Shown piece after piece: positions 55,754 to 64,000 of a DNA stretch of 64,000 nucleotides (its first letter is position 1; every line of letters starts with the position of its first letter). The position numbers and the translations under genes are program-made. A model generated the notes under the pieces. That model had not been told where the DNA came from. It did no database searches and saw nothing but the letters and a program-made list of their open reading frames with translations. Source of the DNA: Schlegelella_A sp038231215 (GTDB lineage Bacteria; Pseudomonadota; Gammaproteobacteria; Burkholderiales; Burkholderiaceae_C); contig JBBRLS010000002.1 in the NCBI GenBank assembly GCA_038231215.1, forward strand, positions 100,782-164,781. Direction: 5' to 3'.

Positions 55754-56281
55754 ATGACGCGCGACGCGCGATCGGCAAAGAAGAAGGTCGTGGCGACGCC
55801 GAGCATCGAATTGCGCCGCGCCGAGACCGCGACCGAGGTGGCACAGGCGGCGGCGATCTTTCGCGAATACGCGGCGAGCCTTGTCATCGACCTGTGCTTC
55901 CAGAATTTCGACGCCGAAGTCGCTTCGCTGCCCGGCGAATACGCAGCACCGGCCGGCTGCCTGCTGCTCGCCCTCGTCGACGGCGAGCCGGCCGGTTCCG
56001 GTGCGCTGAGGCCACTCGCCGAGGTCGACTACGCCAACGCCTGCGAGATGAAGCGGCTCTACGTGCGTCCGGCATTTCGCCGCTTCGGCCTCGGCCGCGC
56101 CATGGCGCAGGTGCTGCTCGACGAGGCGCGCCGCGCCGGCTATTCGGCGATGCTGCTCGACACGCTCGACGACATGGAGTCGGCACGCGAGCTCTACGCC
56201 ACGCTCGGCTTCGAGGAGATTCCGCCGTACTACTTCAACCCGATCGCCGGCGCGCACTACCTGAAAGCGGACCTGACTTGA
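55754..56281 (+). CDS. GNAT-family N-acetyltransferase
   Basis: A 175-residue acetyltransferase. The acetyl-CoA loop is MKRLYVRPAFRRFGLGRAMA, with the R-x-x-G-x-G pattern, and YATLGFEEIPPYYFNPI forms the C-terminal end. A basic leader (RSAKKKVVATP) precedes the fold from the ATG at 55754. The substrate is unknown. It lies 110 bases after the glyoxalase-like gene and overlaps the epimerase gene by 4 bases (TTGA). Confidence 0.88.
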   Translation: MTRDARSAKKKVVATPSIELRRAETATEVAQAAAIFREYAASLVIDLCFQNFDAEVASLPGEYAAPAGCLLLALVDGEPAGSGALRPLAEVDYANACEMKRLYVRPAFRRFGLGRAMAQVLLDEARRAGYSAMLLDTLDDMESARELYATLGFEEIPPYYFNPIAGAHYLKADLT

Positions 56282-57120
56282 ATCACGAGCTGCATGCCGG
56301 CGCCTTGCGCCTGGCCGTCCGACCCGACCTCGGCGGCGCCGTCGCGGGTTTCTGGCATCGCGAAACGCCGATCCTGCGCTCGACAGAGCCGGCTGCCTTG
56401 ACCGAGGCACGCGCCTCGGCGATGTATCCGCTGCTGCCGTACTCCAACCGCCTCGGCTACCGGCGCTTTCGCTGGAAGGGGCGCGACTACACGACGCGCG
56501 CCAATGTCGCCGACTCGCCGCACTCGCTGCACGGCATCGGCTGGCAACGGCCGTGGCAGATCGTCTCGTCGAGCGTGCTCGAAGTCGTGCTCGAGCTCGA
56601 ACACGAGCCCGACGACGACTGGCCGTTCGCCTTCACGGCGCGCCAGTACTTCAGCCTGAGCGCCGAGTCGTTCAGCGTCCGACTGCAGTTCACGAACATG
56701 GCCGAGCTCGCGGCGCCGGTCGGCCTCGGCTGGCATCCGTACTTCGTGAAGCGCCCGCGCAGCCGCTTGCACATCGAGCTTTCCGACCGCTGGGAGGCCG
56801 ACGCGACGCTGCTGCCGACGCGCAAGGTGGCGCAGCCCGGCATCGACAGCGATCTCTCGCACCTCGACTTCGACAACTGCTTCGAAGGCTGGCGCGGCCC
56901 GGCGCGCATCCGCGACGAGCGCTTCTCGCTGCAGCTCACGTCGTCCTTGCCCTACCTCGTCGTCTACACGCCGCCGAGCCGCGACTTCTTCTGCGTCGAG
57001 CCGGTGAGTCACGTGAACAACGCCATCCACATGGCCGATCCCGCGGCGTGCGGGCTCGTATCGCTGGCGCCCGGCGCGACGCTCGAGGCGGCGATGCGGC
57101 TCGACGTCGCCGTGGTCTGA
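56278..57120 (+). CDS. Aldose 1-epimerase family protein
   Basis: A 280-residue galactose-mutarotase-like beta-sandwich. Active-site residues are visible: His in HSLHGIGWQRPW, His in LGWHPYFVK, and the catalytic Glu in FFCVEPVSHVNNA. The start is a TTG at 56278 overlapping the GNAT stop; there is no earlier start that keeps the domain. It would speed anomer interconversion of a sugar. It precedes the SMP-30 gene by 29 bases. Confidence 0.87.
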   Translation: MNHELHAGALRLAVRPDLGGAVAGFWHRETPILRSTEPAALTEARASAMYPLLPYSNRLGYRRFRWKGRDYTTRANVADSPHSLHGIGWQRPWQIVSSSVLEVVLELEHEPDDDWPFAFTARQYFSLSAESFSVRLQFTNMAELAAPVGLGWHPYFVKRPRSRLHIELSDRWEADATLLPTRKVAQPGIDSDLSHLDFDNCFEGWRGPARIRDERFSLQLTSSLPYLVVYTPPSRDFFCVEPVSHVNNAIHMADPAACGLVSLAPGATLEAAMRLDVAVV

Positions 57121-57149
57121 GCGCTCAAGGGCGAGCCGTTCTGTCCGAC

Positions 57150-58061
57150 GTGCCCATCGACCCTGCAGTTCGCGTCGCCGTCACCACGCCGTCGCTGCTT
57201 GGCGAAGGGCCGATGTGGTTGGCGGGCGAACAGGCGCTCTGGTACTGCGACATCCCGGGGCATCGGCTGAATCGCTTTCATCCGGCGACGAACACGAGCC
57301 GCCGCTGGGACTTTCACACCGACGTCGGCAGCGGCGCGCCGTGTGCCGACGGCAGCTTCCTGCTCGCCCTGCGCGACGGCCTCTGGCACTTCGACCCGCG
57401 CGACGACCGGCGCACCCGGCTCGTCGAAGCGCCCTACGACACGACCACCTGCCGCTTCAACGACGGCAAGTGCGATCCGGCCGGCCGCTTCTGGGTCGGC
57501 ACGATCGACGAGCCGCGCCGGCCGACGCACGCGGCCCTCTACTGCTTCAGCGGCGGCCGGCTCGAGCAAAGGCAGGACGGAATCATGGTGAGCAACGGCC
57601 TCGCCTGGAGTCCCGACGGGCGCACCATGTACTGGAGCGACACGGGCGCACACACGGTCTGGGCTTTCGACTACGACCTCGCGACCGGGGCCATGAGCAA
57701 TCGCCGTGTCTTCGCAAGCTTTCCGAAGAAGCCCGCCGATGGCAACCTGGCCGGCTACGGCGGCCGGCCCGACGGGGCCACCGTCGATGCAGAGGGCTGC
57801 TACTGGGTCGCCATGTACGAGGGCGGCCGGGTACTGCGCTTTTCGCCCGCCGGCGAACTGCTGCGCGAAGTCCGCGTTCCGGCGCTCTGCACGACCATGC
57901 CCTGTTTCGGCGGGCCGTCGCTCGAAACCGTCTACGTGACGACGGCGCGCGCCGGCCGCACGGCCGAGGAGCTCTCGCGCCTGCCCGACTCGGGCTGCGT
58001 GTTCGCGTTCGACGTCGACGTGCCGGGCTTGCCCGTCGCCTTCGCGGCTCCGGTGTCGTAG
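57150..58061 (+). CDS. SMP-30/gluconolactonase family protein
   Basis: A 303-residue six-bladed propeller lactonase-like protein. SLLGEGPMW carries the first metal Glu, VSNGLAWSPDG the Asn region, and GRPDGATVDAEGCYWVAM the Asp region. The family hydrolyses sugar lactones. The adjacent aldose epimerase suggests a sugar-lactone pathway. The GTG at 57150 is the best of few starts. It ends just before the ATP synthase promoter. Confidence 0.88.
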   Translation: MPIDPAVRVAVTTPSLLGEGPMWLAGEQALWYCDIPGHRLNRFHPATNTSRRWDFHTDVGSGAPCADGSFLLALRDGLWHFDPRDDRRTRLVEAPYDTTTCRFNDGKCDPAGRFWVGTIDEPRRPTHAALYCFSGGRLEQRQDGIMVSNGLAWSPDGRTMYWSDTGAHTVWAFDYDLATGAMSNRRVFASFPKKPADGNLAGYGGRPDGATVDAEGCYWVAMYEGGRVLRFSPAGELLREVRVPALCTTMPCFGGPSLETVYVTTARAGRTAEELSRLPDSGCVFAFDVDVPGLPVAFAAPVS

Positions 58062-58089
58062 CCTGGCCTGGAACGGGTGGGTTAGTACG

Positions 58090-58095
58090 TATAAT
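58090..58095 (+). promoter_or_regulatory. Predicted -10 box of the ATP synthase operon
   Basis: A perfect TATAAT lies 8 bases before the atpI GTG. No good -35 is seen; CTGGAA at 58068-58073 is 16 bases upstream. A start point about 7 bases after the box would give an almost leaderless atpI message. Confidence 0.5.
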
Positions 58096-58103
58096 CTTGG
58101 GCT

Positions 58104-58634
58104 GTGCTGAAAGTCGCCCTGCCGCGCCCCTCCCCCGACGCGGTGATCCGCGGCGACGGGCGTGCCGCTTTCGCAAACCCCGCTTTCGATGACGACGCCG
58201 AAGCGCCCATCCGGCGCCTGACGCGCGCCGAAGCCGCCGACCTCGTTGCCCGCCAACCCGTCCTTTCGCCCTGGCGCGTCGTTGCTGCCCAGGTCGTGGT
58301 CGGACTCGTCGTCGCGGGCCTTGTCCAGGCGATCACCGGCGACCGATTGCTTGCCGCATCGGCGCTCTATGGCGCCGCGGTGGTCGCGATTCCCGGCGCG
58401 CTCATGGCGCGCGGCGCGACCAGCCCGCTCGGCACGATCTCGCCGCTCATCAGCACCGTCAACGTGATGGGCTGGGCGACGGTGAAGATCGCCGTCTCCG
58501 TCATCATGCTGGCACTCGCCACGCGCATCGTTCCCGGCCTGAACTGGCCGGTCATGCTGGCGACGCTGGCGCTTGCCATGCAGACTTATCCATTCGCTCT
58601 GCTCTGGCGCGGCCGGGCAGCGCGAGCGAACTGA
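58104..58634 (+). CDS. atpI: ATP synthase subunit I
   Basis: A 176-residue membrane protein with four hydrophobic segments from about residue 60 onward and a charged N-terminal half. Its position immediately before atpB and the AtpI-type helices (AASALYGAAVVAIPGALMAR, GWATVKIAVSVIMLALATRI) identify it. AtpI helps assemble the c-ring. It starts with GTG at 58104. No earlier in-frame start fits because the TATAAT box lies just upstream. Confidence 0.88.
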   Translation: MLKVALPRPSPDAVIRGDGRAAFANPAFDDDAEAPIRRLTRAEAADLVARQPVLSPWRVVAAQVVVGLVVAGLVQAITGDRLLAASALYGAAVVAIPGALMARGATSPLGTISPLISTVNVMGWATVKIAVSVIMLALATRIVPGLNWPVMLATLALAMQTYPFALLWRGRAARAN

Positions 58635-58654
58635 ATCCATTCGACAGCACAGAC

Positions 58655-59551
58655 ATGGCAGCCGAAGAGCACACCCAGACGTCCGGTGAATACATCATTC
58701 ACCACCTGACCCATTTCGGCACCGGCAAGCCGAAGGGACTGGTCGATTTCTCCGTCATCAACTTCGACTCGGTCGTCTTCTCGGCCGCGATCGGCGCGCT
58801 CGGCTGCTTCCTGATGTGGCTGGCTGCGCGCAAGGTCACCTCGGGCGTGCCGGGCCGCTTTCAGGCCGCCGTCGAGTTCCTGTTCGAGCTGGTCGACAAC
58901 GAAGCCAAGGGCATCGTCCACAACGCCGAGAGCCGCAAGCTCGTCGCGCCTCTCGCGCTGACGGTGTTCATCTGGATCTTCCTGCTCAACGCGATGGACC
59001 TGCTGCCCGTCGATCTGCTGCCTGCCATCTGGGGCAAGCTCTACGGCGCCGCCGGGCATGACCCCGAGCACGCCTTCCTGCGCGTCGTGCCGACGGCCGA
59101 CCTCTCGATCACGATGGCGCTGTCGATCGGCGTGCTCATCCTGTGCCTGTTCTACAGCGTCAAGATCAAGGGCCTCGGCGGCTTCATGCACGAGCTCTAC
59201 ACGGCGCCGTTCGGCACGGTCAAGATGAGCGCCAATCCGCTCAGCTGGATCGGCTTCCTCCTGCTCTCGATCGCCAACGTGGCGATGCAACTCGTCGAGT
59301 TCGTGTCGAAGACGGTTTCGCACGGCATGCGGTTGTTCGGCAACATGTACGCCGGCGAGCTCATCTTCCTGCTCATCGCCCTGCTCGGCGGCGCCTTCAC
59401 GCTCAGCTTCGGCGGCGTGGCGCTCGGCGTGCTGCAAATCATCGCCGGCTTGGGCTGGGCGATCTTCCACATCCTGATCATCACGCTGCAGGCCTTCGTC
59501 TTCATGATGCTGACGCTGGTCTACATCGGTCAGGCGCACGACTCGCACTGA
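58655..59551 (+). CDS. atpB: ATP synthase subunit a
   Basis: A 298-residue integral subunit forming the proton half-channels of F0. HLTHFGTGK appears early, and LRVVPTADLSITMALSIGVL is typical. The essential stator arginine is in SHGMRLFGNMYAGEL, and IIAGLGWAIFHILIITLQAF forms the last helices. Length is usual for beta-proteobacteria. The 169-base gap to atpE is unusually long for this operon and is annotated separately. Confidence 0.96.
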   Translation: MAAEEHTQTSGEYIIHHLTHFGTGKPKGLVDFSVINFDSVVFSAAIGALGCFLMWLAARKVTSGVPGRFQAAVEFLFELVDNEAKGIVHNAESRKLVAPLALTVFIWIFLLNAMDLLPVDLLPAIWGKLYGAAGHDPEHAFLRVVPTADLSITMALSIGVLILCLFYSVKIKGLGGFMHELYTAPFGTVKMSANPLSWIGFLLLSIANVAMQLVEFVSKTVSHGMRLFGNMYAGELIFLLIALLGGAFTLSFGGVALGVLQIIAGLGWAIFHILIITLQAFVFMMLTLVYIGQAHDSH

Positions 59552-59583
59552 AGCCGTGAATAAACCTACTGCGCGACCCGATC

Positions 59584-59636
59584 TTGCGACTGCGATGCTC
59601 GCCGTACTGCCCGTACGGCTGCGCTTCTCTTCGCAA
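59584..59636 (+). other. Long imperfect hairpin between atpB and atpE
   Basis: GCCGTAC (59601-59607) and GTACGGC (59613-59619) form a 7-bp stem with a 5-base loop. TTGCGA (59584-59589) and TCGCAA (59631-59636) pair outside it across an equal 11-by-11 internal loop. It may mark an RNA processing or stability element. Confidence 0.5.
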
Positions 59637-59683
59637 CCTCGGGCCGCTCGCTACGGTTTCTTCACGACTTCAGCCTGATCACG

Positions 59684-59713
59684 TTTTCCCTTTCATTTCT
59701 TTTTACTCAGGAG
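59684..59713 (+). promoter_or_regulatory. U-rich translation enhancer and ribosome site of atpE
   Basis: A T-rich stretch in otherwise GC-rich DNA (59684-59706) is followed by AGGAG seven bases before the atpE ATG. In E. coli a U-rich region before atpE raises its translation to supply ten c subunits per enzyme; the same role is inferred here. Confidence 0.6.
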
Positions 59714-59720
59714 CCACTAC

Positions 59721-59987
59721 ATGGAACTCATCGGTCTCGTCGCCGTCGCTGCCGGCCTCATCATCGGTCTCGGCGCGCTCGGTGCCTGCGTCGGCGTCGG
59801 CATCATGGGCAGCAAGTACCTCGAATCGGCTGCGCGCCAGCCCGAGCTGATGGGCGTGCTGCAGACCAAGGTGTTCCTGCTGCTCGGCCTGATCGACGCC
59901 TCGTTCATCATCGGCACGGGTATCGCGCTCTGGTACACGACGGCCAACCCGTTCCTCGCCCAGCTGAGCCAAATCGTCACCAAGTGA
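59721..59987 (+). CDS. atpE: ATP synthase subunit c
   Basis: An 88-residue hairpin of two membrane helices. The polar loop is ARQPEL (38-43) and the proton-carrying residue is D59 in LLGLIDASFIIG. The glycine-rich first helix (GLGALGACVGVGIMG) allows tight ring packing. Sodium-type ligands are absent, so it is a proton ring. Confidence 0.97.
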   Translation: MELIGLVAVAAGLIIGLGALGACVGVGIMGSKYLESAARQPELMGVLQTKVFLLLGLIDASFIIGTGIALWYTTANPFLAQLSQIVTK

Positions 59988-60048
59988 TCGCATTGCCCGG
60001 CCGGACTTTCGCCGCCGGGCCGCATCGCCACTACGCCGAGGTCTCGAC

Positions 60049-60519
60049 GTGAGCATCACCTCCACCCTGATCATCCAGTTGATCGTGTTCCTGCTTCTCG
60101 TGTGGTTCACGATGAAGCTGGTCTGGCCGCCGATCGCGGCCGCCCTCGACGAGCGCGCCGCGAAGATCCGCGAAGGACTCTCGGCTGCCGACAGGGCCAA
60201 GGCCGAACTGGTCGCCGCCAACCTGCGCGTCGAGAAGGAGCTTTCGTCGGCGCGCAACGACGCGGCGCAGCGCCTGGCCGATGCCGAGCGCCTGGCACAC
60301 TCGATGATCGAGGAAGCCAAGGGCAAGGCCAGCGAAGAGGGCGCCAAGATCGTCGCTGCCGCGCACGCCGAGGCCGATCAGGAAGCGACCAAGGCGCGCG
60401 AGACGCTGCGCGAGCAGGTTGCCGCGCTGGCCGTCAAGGGCGCGGAGCAGATCCTGCGCCGCGAGGTCGACGCCAAGGCGCACGCCGCCTTGCTCGACCA
60501 GCTCAAGACCGAGCTGTAG
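60049..60519 (+). CDS. atpF: ATP synthase subunit b
   Basis: A 156-residue peripheral-stalk subunit. One N-terminal membrane helix (LIIQLIVFLLLVWFTMKLVW) is followed by a long charged helix for dimerisation. The start is a GTG at 60049; the helix begins a few residues later. It is followed by atpH after 4 bases. Confidence 0.95.
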   Translation: MSITSTLIIQLIVFLLLVWFTMKLVWPPIAAALDERAAKIREGLSAADRAKAELVAANLRVEKELSSARNDAAQRLADAERLAHSMIEEAKGKASEEGAKIVAAAHAEADQEATKARETLREQVAALAVKGAEQILRREVDAKAHAALLDQLKTEL

Positions 60520-60523
60520 TCGC

Positions 60524-61072
60524 ATGGCCGCCGAGATCGCGACGATCGCCCGGCCTTACGCCGAGGCCTTGATGAAGGCGTCGGCGCCCGGCGCTGCTGC
60601 CGCGCTCGCCGCCGAGATCGGCGCGCTGGCGCAGGTCGCCGGCGACGTGCAGATGAAGAGCCTGGCCGACAACCCCAAGGTCGACTCCGCGCAGGTCTTC
60701 GACGTGCTGACCTCGGTCGTGAAAACGCCGTCGGGTGCGCCTCTCGGCGACGCCGCGAAGAACCTGGTCCGCACCGTCATCGACAACGGCCGATTTGCCG
60801 CGCTGCCCGAGATCGCCCGGCAATTCCAGGCGCTCGTCGACGCGCAGAGCGGGACCTCGCAGGCCACGATCGAAAGCGCCTTCCCGCTCGACGCCGCGCA
60901 GGTCGCCCAAGTCAAGGCAGTGATGGAGCGGCGCTTTCTGCGCAACCTCGACGTCCACGTCGTCGTCCAGCCCGAGCTGATCGGTGGCGTGCGCGTCATC
61001 GTCGGCGACGAAGTGCTCGATACCTCGATTCGCGCCCGCCTCGAGCAGATGAAGGCCGCGCTCGTCGCCTGA
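60524..61072 (+). CDS. atpH: ATP synthase subunit delta
   Basis: A 182-residue protein linking the stalk to F1. The opening MAAEIATIARPYAEALMKA is typical. The C-terminal domain ends with ELIGGVRVIVGDEVLDTSIR and ARLEQMKAAL. The ATG at 60524 is chosen over upstream codons that lie inside atpF. Confidence 0.95.
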   Translation: MAAEIATIARPYAEALMKASAPGAAAALAAEIGALAQVAGDVQMKSLADNPKVDSAQVFDVLTSVVKTPSGAPLGDAAKNLVRTVIDNGRFAALPEIARQFQALVDAQSGTSQATIESAFPLDAAQVAQVKAVMERRFLRNLDVHVVVQPELIGGVRVIVGDEVLDTSIRARLEQMKAALVA

Positions 61073-61154
61073 CGGGCCGGCGCTCTCATCGCCCGACCGA
61101 ATTCTTGTTCCCGAATTTCAACCAGCCTGCCCGAACTGCAGACCGGAGCCCGAC

Positions 61155-62708
<1,554 letters not shown>

Positions 62709-62738
62709 GCAGCCCGAAGCGAGCAGCAAGGAACATCG

Positions 62739-63608
62739 ATGGCAGCCGGTAAAGAGATCCGCGGCAAGATCAAGAGTGTCGAGAACACCAAGAAGATCAC
62801 CAAGGCGATGGAGATGGTCGCCGCCTCGAAGATGAGAAAGGCGCAGGAGCGCATGCGCGCAGCGCGCCCGTACGCCGAGCGCGTGCGGAGCCTCGCCGCC
62901 AACCTTTCGCACGCGACGCCGGAGTACAAGCACCCGTTCCTGGTCGCGAACAAGGACGCCAAGGTCGCCGGCTTCATCGTCGTCACGACGGATAAGGGTC
63001 TGTGTGGTGGCCTCAACACGAACATCCTGCGCGCGACCACGATCAAGCTCAAGGAGGTCGAGGGCCAGGGCCAGAAGGCCGAGGCCGTCGCGATCGGCAA
63101 CAAGGGTCTCGGCTTCCTGCATCGGATTGGGGCCAAGGTCGTGTCGCACGCCACCCAGCTCGGCGATCGGCCGCTGCTCGAAAAGCTCATCGGTCCGGTC
63201 AAGGTGCTTCTCGACGCCTACGCCGCCGGCCAGCTCTCCGCCGTCTACCTCTGCTACACGCGCTTCATCAACACGATGCGCCAGGAACCGGTGATTCAGC
63301 AGCTGTTGCCCCTTTCTGACGAGCAGATGAGCAAGGACGAGGGCAAGCACGGCTGGGACTACCTCTACGAGCCGGAAGCGCGCGTCGTCATCGACGAGCT
63401 GCTCGTCCGCTACATCGAGGCACTGGTCTACCAAGCCACAGCCGAGAACATGGCCTCCGAGCAGTCGGCGCGTATGGTCGCGATGAAGTCTGCGACCGAC
63501 AACGCCGGCAACGTGATCGGCGAGCTCAAGCTCGTCTACAACAAGACGCGGCAGGCGGCGATCACCAAAGAACTCTCCGAAATCGTCGCAGGTGCGGCCG
63601 CCGTCTAG
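62739..63608 (+). CDS. atpG: ATP synthase subunit gamma
   Basis: A 289-residue central shaft. The N-terminal helix has GKEIRGKIKSVENTKKITK and the usual AMEMVAASKMRKAQERM. The C-terminal helix has ATDNAGNVIGELKLVYNK, then TRQAAITKELSEIV. Thirty bases separate it from atpA and 56 from atpD. Confidence 0.97.
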   Translation: MAAGKEIRGKIKSVENTKKITKAMEMVAASKMRKAQERMRAARPYAERVRSLAANLSHATPEYKHPFLVANKDAKVAGFIVVTTDKGLCGGLNTNILRATTIKLKEVEGQGQKAEAVAIGNKGLGFLHRIGAKVVSHATQLGDRPLLEKLIGPVKVLLDAYAAGQLSAVYLCYTRFINTMRQEPVIQQLLPLSDEQMSKDEGKHGWDYLYEPEARVVIDELLVRYIEALVYQATAENMASEQSARMVAMKSATDNAGNVIGELKLVYNKTRQAAITKELSEIVAGAAAV

Positions 63609-63664
63609 CGGCACCGATACGACGGTCCCGACGACCACGAATCAAGCGATCCAAGGAAAAACAC

Positions 63665-64000
63665 ATGGCTGACATGCAAACCGCCACCACCGCCCAAGGC
63701 AAGATCGTCCAATGCATCGGTGCCGTCGTCGACGTCGAGTTCCCGCGCAACGCGATGCCCAAGGTCTATGACGCCCTCAAGATGGAAGGCTCGGCGCTGA
63801 CCCTCGAAGTGCAGCAGCAGCTCGGCGACGGCGTCGTCCGCACCATCGCGCTCGGCGCCTCCGACGGTCTGCGCCGCGGCATGGTGATCAACAACACCGG
63901 CCATCCGATCTCGGTGCCTGTCGGCCCGGCGACGCTCGGCCGCATCATGGACGTGCTCGGCAATCCGATCGACGAGCGCGGTCCGGTCGATCAGACGCTC
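63665..64000 (+). CDS. atpD: ATP synthase subunit beta (5' part, cut by window end)
   Basis: The first 112 residues of the catalytic subunit are present. KIVQCIGAVVDVEFPRNAMP starts the beta-barrel domain, and GPATLGRIMDVLGNPIDERG leads toward the nucleotide-binding domain, whose P-loop lies outside the window. The gene runs off the edge; atpC is expected beyond it. Confidence 0.96.
   Translation, partial: MADMQTATTAQGKIVQCIGAVVDVEFPRNAMPKVYDALKMEGSALTLEVQQQLGDGVVRTIALGASDGLRRGMVINNTGHPISVPVGPATLGRIMDVLGNPIDERGPVDQTL

Overview
This is a GC-rich bacterial chromosome segment, most likely from a betaproteobacterium of the order Burkholderiales. The pointers are the PhaM-type granule protein, a DUF3567 protein, a two-gene methionine synthase, the proteobacterial-type GshA with GshB nearby, and an atpI-atpB-E-F-H-A-G-D operon with beta-type sequences. 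Genes are dense, with many 4-base ATGA/TTGA stop-start overlaps. No gap exceeds about 300 bases. I saw no rRNA, tRNA, CRISPR array, prophage or insertion sequence.

Positions 1-17.6 kb are mixed metabolism: ornithine cyclodeaminase-like protein, GST, an antitoxin/PIN-toxin/amidase/TPR run on the minus strand, a peptide-type ABC binding protein, a divergent NmrA-like/LysR pair, a PKD/BNR-repeat lipoprotein, a threonine aldolase gene broken by an 8-bp tandem duplication, two Dpp/Opp-type permease genes without ATPases, an aldehyde dehydrogenase, a second VapBC module with a readable promoter/operator, and an SDR. Positions 17.6-26.6 kb form one minus-strand run: FAH-family enzyme, TraB/GumN protein, TPR protein, PhaM, the glycolate oxidase genes glcD-glcE-glcF, and a divergent NRAMP-like transporter. 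A cluster of GC-rich palindromes lies inside glcF.

Positions 26.6-38.1 kb are on the plus strand: DUF3108 protein, DUF3567 protein, a membrane GGDEF-EAL protein with a degenerate MHYT-like sensor, split metH, and a secreted DUF1800/DUF1501 pair. A minus-strand comM-like gene follows. Next is a nitrogen-response operon (TorF-family porin, glnK, amtB) with a clear sigma-54 -24/-12 element and an NtrC-type site upstream. Positions 43-50.4 kb hold gshA, kup, benE-like, gshB and the ABC-F gene uup. From 50.4 to 58.1 kb a MocR-type regulator faces a tightly overlapping run: EamA exporter, aminotransferase, PhzF-like enzyme, glyoxalase-like protein, GNAT, aldose epimerase and SMP-30 protein. The window ends in the ATP synthase operon, cut inside atpD.

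The most interesting items are the sigma-54/NtrC-controlled porin-glnK-amtB operon, the in-frame palindrome cluster in glcF, a three-copy dispersed inverted repeat, the exact 8-bp duplication that breaks the threonine aldolase gene, the degenerate MHYT sensor, and the MocR-controlled amino-acid operon. I did not find an obviously new defence or mobile system.
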